Shown: positions 58,942 through 64,000 of the stretch, piece by piece
Layout of the letters: each line of letters begins with the position of its first letter
Numbering within the stretch: position 1 is the stretch's first letter
DNA from: Loripinus fragilis
Taxonomy: Eukaryota > Mollusca > Bivalvia > Lucinida > Lucinidae
Assembly (NCBI GenBank): GCA_964019695.1
Contig: OZ026522.1
Span: 18,474,687 to 18,538,686, forward strand
Reading direction: 5' to 3'
DNA: 64,000 nt
Notes under the pieces: model-generated
Told to the model about the DNA's origin: nothing
Database searches by the model: none
The model's input: only the letters and a program-made list of their open reading frames with translations
Position numbers and translations under genes: made by a program

Positions 58942-61900
58942 TTGTCTCATCAATTACCTAAAATGTCTTACATAAACCTTATGGTCAACGTCATGCCTAA
59001 GTACCGTTGCACATTCGCATTTACAATTCTCTTTCACCTTTTATTGTTCATGGGTCTCCAGCCCCACGACTTTTCTGCCTATTCTATTCTGAGAGCTATT
59101 AAATATAATGAAGCTTCAACTCGTAAAGCTTCCCTTCATTATTGCAGTAAAGCTGTCATTAATGGTAAACACTACATATCAAATGTCGTCTTTACAAATA
59201 TACTAATATTGATCCTTATTACATCCATCATTGCGACATGGACATACAGTCTCCTGCTTTGCTGTGGTGATATACATCCCCATCCAGGACCTGTGTCTTC
59301 AACATCTACCATCAGCATTGACAGCTCTTTGTCAAATTCATCTTGTTCTATGACTGATAAACTAAACCTCTCTCACCACCTATCTTTTGTACACTACAAT
59401 GTACAAAGCATATCATCTAAACTTGATATAATTTACAGTGAACTTTTGGACTTTGATATATTAGCCTTTTCTGAGACATGGCTCAACCCTGATATTCCAA
59501 CAGATGATCTTCTCTTAGATTCTTTTAACAAACCAGAGCGGAAAGACCGCCCAGCTGATAGCCATGGTGGTGTCATGGTTTATGTTAAAGAGGGACTACA
59601 CTACAAGCGCAGACACGATCTTGAACCTAATAGAACAGAATGTATTTGGATTGAACTTATTAACAAGACTAAGCATGTATTATTTGGGGTATTTTACAGA
59701 CCTCCGAATTCTGACTCTACATATTTTTCCTCAATTGAAGACTCTTTTCACTTAGCCACAGACACATCCATAAATGATATCATAATTACAGGGGATTTTA
59801 ACTTTAACGTTCTTAATGCACAGCACTCAAGGAAAATAGAAGCACTATGCAGACAATTTTCCCTTTATCAAATGATAACAGAACCAACTCATTTTACTGA
59901 GCATTCATCATCTTTGCTGGACATAATCCTCGTTAATAACAAAAATCATGTGACAACAAGTGGTGTTGGGGACCCCTTTCTTGATCAAAACATACGTTAC
60001 CATTGTCCTGTTTTTGGAATCTGTAAGTTTACAAAACCCAAACATCAATGTTACAAACGACACATTTGGCAGTACGATCGTGGTGATTATGATCACATGA
60101 GAGCACTAGCTTCTACTACCAACTGGCACTCACTCCAGGACGACGATGTTAATATATATGCTTTAAATTTGACTAATAAAATTTTACACATTGCTAAGGA
60201 GTGTATTCCTAACCGAGTTGTGACAATTAGACCTTCAGATCCCCCATGGATCACTACAACAATTAAACGATATATTAGAAAGAGGAAAAGAATATTCCGC
60301 AAAGCCAAGCAAACAGACTCACCACACTTTTGGTCCAAATTTCGCAAAATAAGAAATAAAGTAACATCACTGATACGAGACTCAAAATCATCCTTTCATA
60401 AAAGCATTGCAGATAAACTCAAGTCTGGATCTATCTCTTCTAGGGACTGGTGGCCTACATTAAAGTCATTTATTTCTCCTAAATCATCCTCTACCATACC
60501 ACCTCTGGAAAAAAATGGCACTATCTACGTTGATGAGTTTGAAAAAGCCCAACTATTAAATGATTTCTTTACCCAACAAACACATCTAGACGAAAGTAAT
60601 GCAAACTTACCAAATTTGGCCCCCTTTAATGGCATCTCAGAACTTGACTCAATCATTCTTAATTCTATTGAGGTTGAAAGTGTTCTTAAATCTCTTGCCT
60701 CAGGCAAAGCCTCTGGACCAAATGGACTTAACAACCGTATATTAAAGGAACTATCAAAGGAGCTTGCCCTACCCCTTTGCAACTTCTTCAACTTTTCCCT
60801 TGATAAGGGCGTGTTGCCCTCCTCTTATAAAGAAGCTAATGTGTGTCCTATACACAAAAAGGAAGAAAGTTCTTTGGTGAATAATTATAGACCAATATCT
60901 CTTCTTAATGCAGAAGTAAAAGTATTTGAAAGGTTAATATTCAAACACCTGTTTAACCATTTGCAGGAAAACAGTTTTCTTACCTCTCTACAGTCTGGTT
61001 TCATGCCAGGCGACTCTACTGTGAATCAACTTACCTTCTTGTACAATATATTCTGTCAGGCTCTTGATGCCAACAAAGAAATCCGGGTTGTCTTTTGTGA
61101 CATTAGTAAGGCCTTTGATCGTGTCTGGCATGCTGGTCTACTACGTAAACTCGAAGCTGCAGGTGTCACTGGGAAACTTCTTAATTGGTTCAAAAATTAC
61201 TTATTTGACAGAAAACAACGTGTAATCCTTCCTGGTGTCAATTCTGATTGGTCAAAAATATTCGCTGGTGTTCCACAAGGTTCTATACTGGGCCCATTGC
61301 TTTTTCTTGTTTTTATAAACGATATTGTTAACGAAATTGGCTCTTGTATACGCTTATTTGCTGATGACACCAGTCTTTTTATCATCGTAGATGATCCTGT
61401 TGCTTCAGCAGAACGGCTCAATGCTGATCTAGTCAAAATATTACAATGGGCTGAAACATGGTTGGTAACATTTAATCCTAACAAAACTGAATCACTCATC
61501 ATCTCTCGAAAAATTAACAAACCTTTACACCCATCCCTTTATATGAATGATCAACAAGTCTTAGAAGTAGACTGTCATAAGCATTTGGGTCTTTATCTTT
61601 CGAATAATGGTTCTTGGCATCAGCAGATAAATTTTATACTTGGAAGAGCTTGGTGTAGAATTAACATAATGAGAAAATTAAAGTTCAAATTAGATCGAAA
61701 GTCACTTGAGATAATTTATACAGCGTTCATCAGACCTATACTCGAATATGGTGATGTAATTTGGGATAATTGTGCTCAGTATGAAAAAAATGAAATTGAA
61801 AAAATCCAATTAGAGGCAGCAAGAATAGCAACAGGTACCACAAAATTAATATCCATCAACACTCTCTACAAAGAAACTGGGTGGGATACACTCGAAAAAC

Positions 61901-62511
61901 GAAGAAAGAATCACAAACTCACACTATTCTTTAAAATGAGCACAAATGTTTCTCCATCATACCTTTCCTCCTTAGTGCCCCAATCTGTTGATCATGCATC
62001 CAGCTACAACTTACGTAATTCTCACAATCTCCGGCCTATTGCTACTAGAACAACTCTTTACTATAACTCCTTTCTGCCATCTGTAATTAGGGACTGGAAT
62101 GAACTACCTGTCGTAGTCAGACAACTAGATAGTGTTTGCTCCTTTAAAAACTACCTCAACAGAGATTTTACTCCAGTTCCTAAATACTATTTTACAGGCA
62201 ATCGGAAATCACAAATCTTACACACACGGTTACGAACAAACTGTAGCTCATTAAATAATGATCTGTTCCTAAAAAACATATCTGAATCTCCATTATGCAG
62301 TTGTGGTAGCATTGAAAACACTCAGCATTTCTTCTTAAGATGCCCTCGATACAATGAACACAGAACATTGCTCTTCAACGAGGTTTCCAAGCATCAGCCA
62401 GTTTCTCTCAATTTGCTACTATATGGAAGTAGTTCACTCTCATATGAAACCAATGTTGCCATCTTTCAAATAGTACATAAGTACATATCAGACACTAAGC
62501 GTTTTCCTTAA
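58942..62511 (+). CDS. LINE ORF2: endonuclease and reverse transcriptase, 1189 aa, intact
   Basis: One uninterrupted frame encoding both enzymatic activities of target-primed reverse transcription. Residues 1-109 include a hydrophobic segment (ILILILITSIIATWTYSLLL), followed by the 2A-like DIHPHPGP at 110-117. An APE-type endonuclease spans about 145-370 (HYNVQSI; SETWL with Glu178; GDFNFNVL with Asp285; SSLLDIILVN). The RT spans about 590-870: NNYRPISLL, LQSGFMPGDST, FCDISKAFDRVW with Asp720, GVPQGSILGPLLFLVF at about 776, and FADDTSLF with Asp808-Asp809. All catalytic aspartates are present. The C-terminus has a CCHC-like C1119-x-C1121-x7-H1129-x4-C1134. This layout and the CGDIHPxPGP motif fit the CR1/L2/Jockey group; the exact clade needs a tree. 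Confidence 0.95.
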   Translation: MSHQLPKMSYINLMVNVMPKYRCTFAFTILFHLLLFMGLQPHDFSAYSILRAIKYNEASTRKASLHYCSKAVINGKHYISNVVFTNILILILITSIIATWTYSLLLCCGDIHPHPGPVSSTSTISIDSSLSNSSCSMTDKLNLSHHLSFVHYNVQSISSKLDIIYSELLDFDILAFSETWLNPDIPTDDLLLDSFNKPERKDRPADSHGGVMVYVKEGLHYKRRHDLEPNRTECIWIELINKTKHVLFGVFYRPPNSDSTYFSSIEDSFHLATDTSINDIIITGDFNFNVLNAQHSRKIEALCRQFSLYQMITEPTHFTEHSSSLLDIILVNNKNHVTTSGVGDPFLDQNIRYHCPVFGICKFTKPKHQCYKRHIWQYDRGDYDHMRALASTTNWHSLQDDDVNIYALNLTNKILHIAKECIPNRVVTIRPSDPPWITTTIKRYIRKRKRIFRKAKQTDSPHFWSKFRKIRNKVTSLIRDSKSSFHKSIADKLKSGSISSRDWWPTLKSFISPKSSSTIPPLEKNGTIYVDEFEKAQLLNDFFTQQTHLDESNANLPNLAPFNGISELDSIILNSIEVESVLKSLASGKASGPNGLNNRILKELSKELALPLCNFFNFSLDKGVLPSSYKEANVCPIHKKEESSLVNNYRPISLLNAEVKVFERLIFKHLFNHLQENSFLTSLQSGFMPGDSTVNQLTFLYNIFCQALDANKEIRVVFCDISKAFDRVWHAGLLRKLEAAGVTGKLLNWFKNYLFDRKQRVILPGVNSDWSKIFAGVPQGSILGPLLFLVFINDIVNEIGSCIRLFADDTSLFIIVDDPVASAERLNADLVKILQWAETWLVTFNPNKTESLIISRKINKPLHPSLYMNDQQVLEVDCHKHLGLYLSNNGSWHQQINFILGRAWCRINIMRKLKFKLDRKSLEIIYTAFIRPILEYGDVIWDNCAQYEKNEIEKIQLEAARIATGTTKLISINTLYKETGWDTLEKRRKNHKLTLFFKMSTNVSPSYLSSLVPQSVDHASSYNLRNSHNLRPIATRTTLYYNSFLPSVIRDWNELPVVVRQLDSVCSFKNYLNRDFTPVPKYYFTGNRKSQILHTRLRTNCSSLNNDLFLKNISESPLCSCGSIENTQHFFLRCPRYNEHRTLLFNEVSKHQPVSLNLLLYGSSSLSYETNVAIFQIVHKYISDTKRFP

Positions 62512-62694
62512 TATCCATCTCAATTACTCTTAGCCTCAGGACATAATAAGAGTGAAGATGTAGTAAGTGACGGTACCCACTATTGCAATTTGCCTATCGC
62601 ATATAGGCCTGGCCTGGTATCGGTGTTCCCCTCCTCCCTCTCCAACCTACACTTGCACATCCTATTTTTCATTTATTATCAAAGCTTATGTACT

Positions 62695-62863
62695 GTCAAT
62701 GCTAACAAATATGATTAAATCTGAGTCCTGCTTACTACATTGGATAGTCCAAGTGTCTTGTTTAAGACTTGGAGTATTTAATCATAAATTCCACCAGTGG
62801 ACTTGCACCACTGCATGCTGATAGGGACATACTCAACAAGCACTTATATTTGTTAGCATTGAC
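62695..62863 (+). promoter_or_regulatory. Conserved stem in the LINE 3'-UTR
   Basis: GTCAATGCTAACAAATAT at 62695-62712 and its perfect complement ATATTTGTTAGCATTGAC at 62846-62863 enclose a 133-nt loop that itself contains ccaagtgtctt/aagacttgg. Both arms are preserved in the truncated copy at 32465-32482 and about 32602-32619. A structured 3'-UTR is a candidate recognition site for the LINE reverse transcriptase. Confidence 0.65.
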
Positions 62864-63118
62864 TGACTTCTATATTATAATGTACAGTATTCGATATGAT
62901 CTGCCTTCCACTTACAGCTTATTTCGAATTGGAGAAGAACTATATAAGCTACATGCTTCCGTTCTTATCCTCATCTTATTGTTTCAATTTGTATTTACCA
63001 TGTACAAATTAATTTGAATAAAATATGTTTAAACCAAACGCTTGTGTTGTCGACGTAATTGCGCAAGCATATCCAGATGTATATTTCGACTTGTAAGTAT
63101 AACGAAATGAAGTAAAAT

Positions 63119-63187
63119 TATATGCCTGTAAGCTTATAGTTGCCGTAACCTGTTGTCAACGTAATTACGGAAGCATATCCAGATGTA
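63119..63187 (-). repeat. Truncated second DIRS terminal-repeat fragment
   Basis: acctgttgtcaacgtaatta and the following cggaagcatatccagatgta match the left ITR of the DIRS-like element (52885-52925, reverse complement) without a mismatch that I can see. The fragment is cut off by the mariner-type end at 63188. Confidence 0.75.
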
Positions 63188-64000
63188 CGAGGGTTGTCCC
63201 AGAAAGTCATAGACTTTTGTTATAACACGAGACTGTGTGTCATGAATTCTATGAAATTTGTATGATATTTTTATATACATCACATAAACATTTTGCACAA
63301 ATATGGGTGGAATCACAGTTTAGATAACAATGTTATGAACCTATATTTGACTGTGTGTCAGCGTGTGCGGAGCACGTTGAAATTTTTGTAATAAAATTGA
63401 TCTAGTCCAAATATTAGTGTACATTTAATTAAATTTCGCAGTTATATTTCATACAATGTATTACCTACTAAGCACGGGACTACTCAAGGTATAGTGGTGA
63501 AATTTTGAAACATTTTCCACCTTTGGCATTGATTTTATAGAAGATTTATCATGCCTACTACATTTTTATTTTCAGAATTTACAAACGTTATGAGAACGGG
63601 GCGGAGCAAAAATAGACTTTCAATATAATTTGGCTAATTAAACACCTAAAATCACGTTCTTCTAATGTTTACTAATTGGCTGAGTAGTCACTAGTATCGT
63701 AAAATGGATTTCGTGCAAAACTATTTTAGTAATACCGAAAAAACACGCTCCTTTTCGTCATTTTCACTGAACACATGTTATTTTGCTGTCAGTTATTTTT
63801 ATCGTAAATATGTTTTCTCGTATGAACTCTCAAAGAACGCGCTTGTTTGTTTGCTAAACATACCTAAACTAAATATTAAGTCATTAGTTGAACTAGGAAG
63901 ACTTATTTAACAAACAGATCACAATGGTGATACAGTTAGAGCTTATATAAAAGGAGTATAGTCAAAACATTTGACCACCCCTCTCTGAAAATAAGGCAAA
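63188..64000 (+). mobile_element. Mariner-type element, left end (continues beyond window)
   Basis: Begins TA then CGAGGGTTGTCCCAGAAAGT, a classic mariner terminal inverted repeat. No matching right end is found before 64000 and no transposase frame is recognised in the window (63704-63910 shows no motif). It is either a decayed element or one whose coding part lies outside. Confidence 0.6.

Larger units (their letters stand above)
57599..63035 (+). mobile_element. Full-length CR1/L2/Jockey-type LINE, potentially intact
   Basis: 5437-bp non-LTR retrotransposon with exact limits given by 15-bp target duplications. Layout: a ~1.3-kb 5'-UTR made of tandem monomers, one long ORF (58942-62511), and a 524-bp 3'-UTR ending aaatatgtttaaacc. 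A 3'-end copy at 32281-32776 carries an added (CAAA)n tail. It is inserted within the 5' inverted terminal repeat of the DIRS-like element. The intact ORF and close match to the truncated copy indicate a young, possibly active family. No separate ORF1 is seen. Confidence 0.92.
52847..63118 (-). mobile_element. DIRS-like tyrosine-recombinase retrotransposon, decayed, with nested LINE
   Basis: Inverted terminal repeats of about 150 bp: the left end 52847-53005 and the right end (63118 back to 63051, continuing at 57598-57523 once the LINE is removed) agree in reverse complement along their length. They start ATTTTACTTCATTTCGTTAT and include 'catctggatatgctt', 'atcaacctggagcacta' and 'tataatcagttta'. 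Minus-strand coding order is gag (right), RT, RNase H, tyrosine recombinase (left), the DIRS order. Length without the LINE is about 4.8 kb, typical of DIRS1-like elements. All frames are broken. Confidence 0.88.

Overview
This is eukaryotic nuclear DNA, AT-rich and packed with repeats, most plausibly from a bivalve mollusc. That placement is an inference from the repeats and the metazoan gene fragments: short hairpin elements flanked by GCAAACAGTG, tRNA-derived SINEs, a short-LTR Gypsy element, and MAM and SUEL-lectin-like exons. There are no prokaryotic operons, rRNA genes or CRISPR arrays.

Host genes. The only credible host coding sequence lies on the minus strand as scattered exons with good splice sites: 52040-52204 and 34737-34993 (two consecutive exons of a MAM domain, joined in phase 1 across a 17-kb intron), 12161-12511 (SUEL/rhamnose-type lectin-like exon, phase 1-1), possibly 9054-9228, and 8343-8755 (terminal exon with stop). 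They could form one extracellular mosaic gene whose introns hold most of the window, or two neighbouring genes. A decayed tRNA-Asp(GTC)-like gene lies at 27108-27190.

Layout. 1-8.3 kb: dispersed repeats, a broken Tc1 element (2027-3552) with intact terminal inverted repeats, and foldback elements. 9-12 kb: dispersed repeats and a decayed Penelope-like reverse transcriptase. 12-24 kb: a (TA)n tract, a ~186-bp satellite (16.0-18.7 kb), an 890-bp duplication with an inverted satellite fragment between its copies (19177-21100), a SINE with 17-bp target duplications and a 785-bp MITE. 24-29.7 kb: degenerate tandem repeats and the tRNA-like gene. 29.7-34.4 kb: two head-to-head copies of a TIR element, one split by a 1.9-kb insertion. 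35.9-39.5 kb: two abutting TTAA-flanked elements rich in ACGT motifs, the second holding a 1.6-kb palindrome. 40.6-43 kb: a LINE remnant and a 32-bp minisatellite. 43072-50584: a Gypsy LTR retrotransposon (194-bp LTRs, CGCGT target duplication, tRNA-Leu-type primer site, broken gag-pol) with a further insertion near its 3' end. 51.2-51.9 kb: a LINE remnant split by a MITE. 52847-63118: a decayed DIRS-like tyrosine-recombinase retrotransposon with inverted terminal repeats, one of them interrupted by a complete 5.4-kb LINE (57599-63035) that has an intact 1189-residue endonuclease/reverse-transcriptase ORF and 15-bp target duplications. 63188 onward: the start of a mariner-type element.

Most of the window is therefore a nested record of transposition inside long introns. 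The items most worth a second look are the hairpin family with variable but self-complementary stems, the duplication whose breakpoint falls inside one of those hairpins, the ACGT-rich TTAA elements and the intact LINE.
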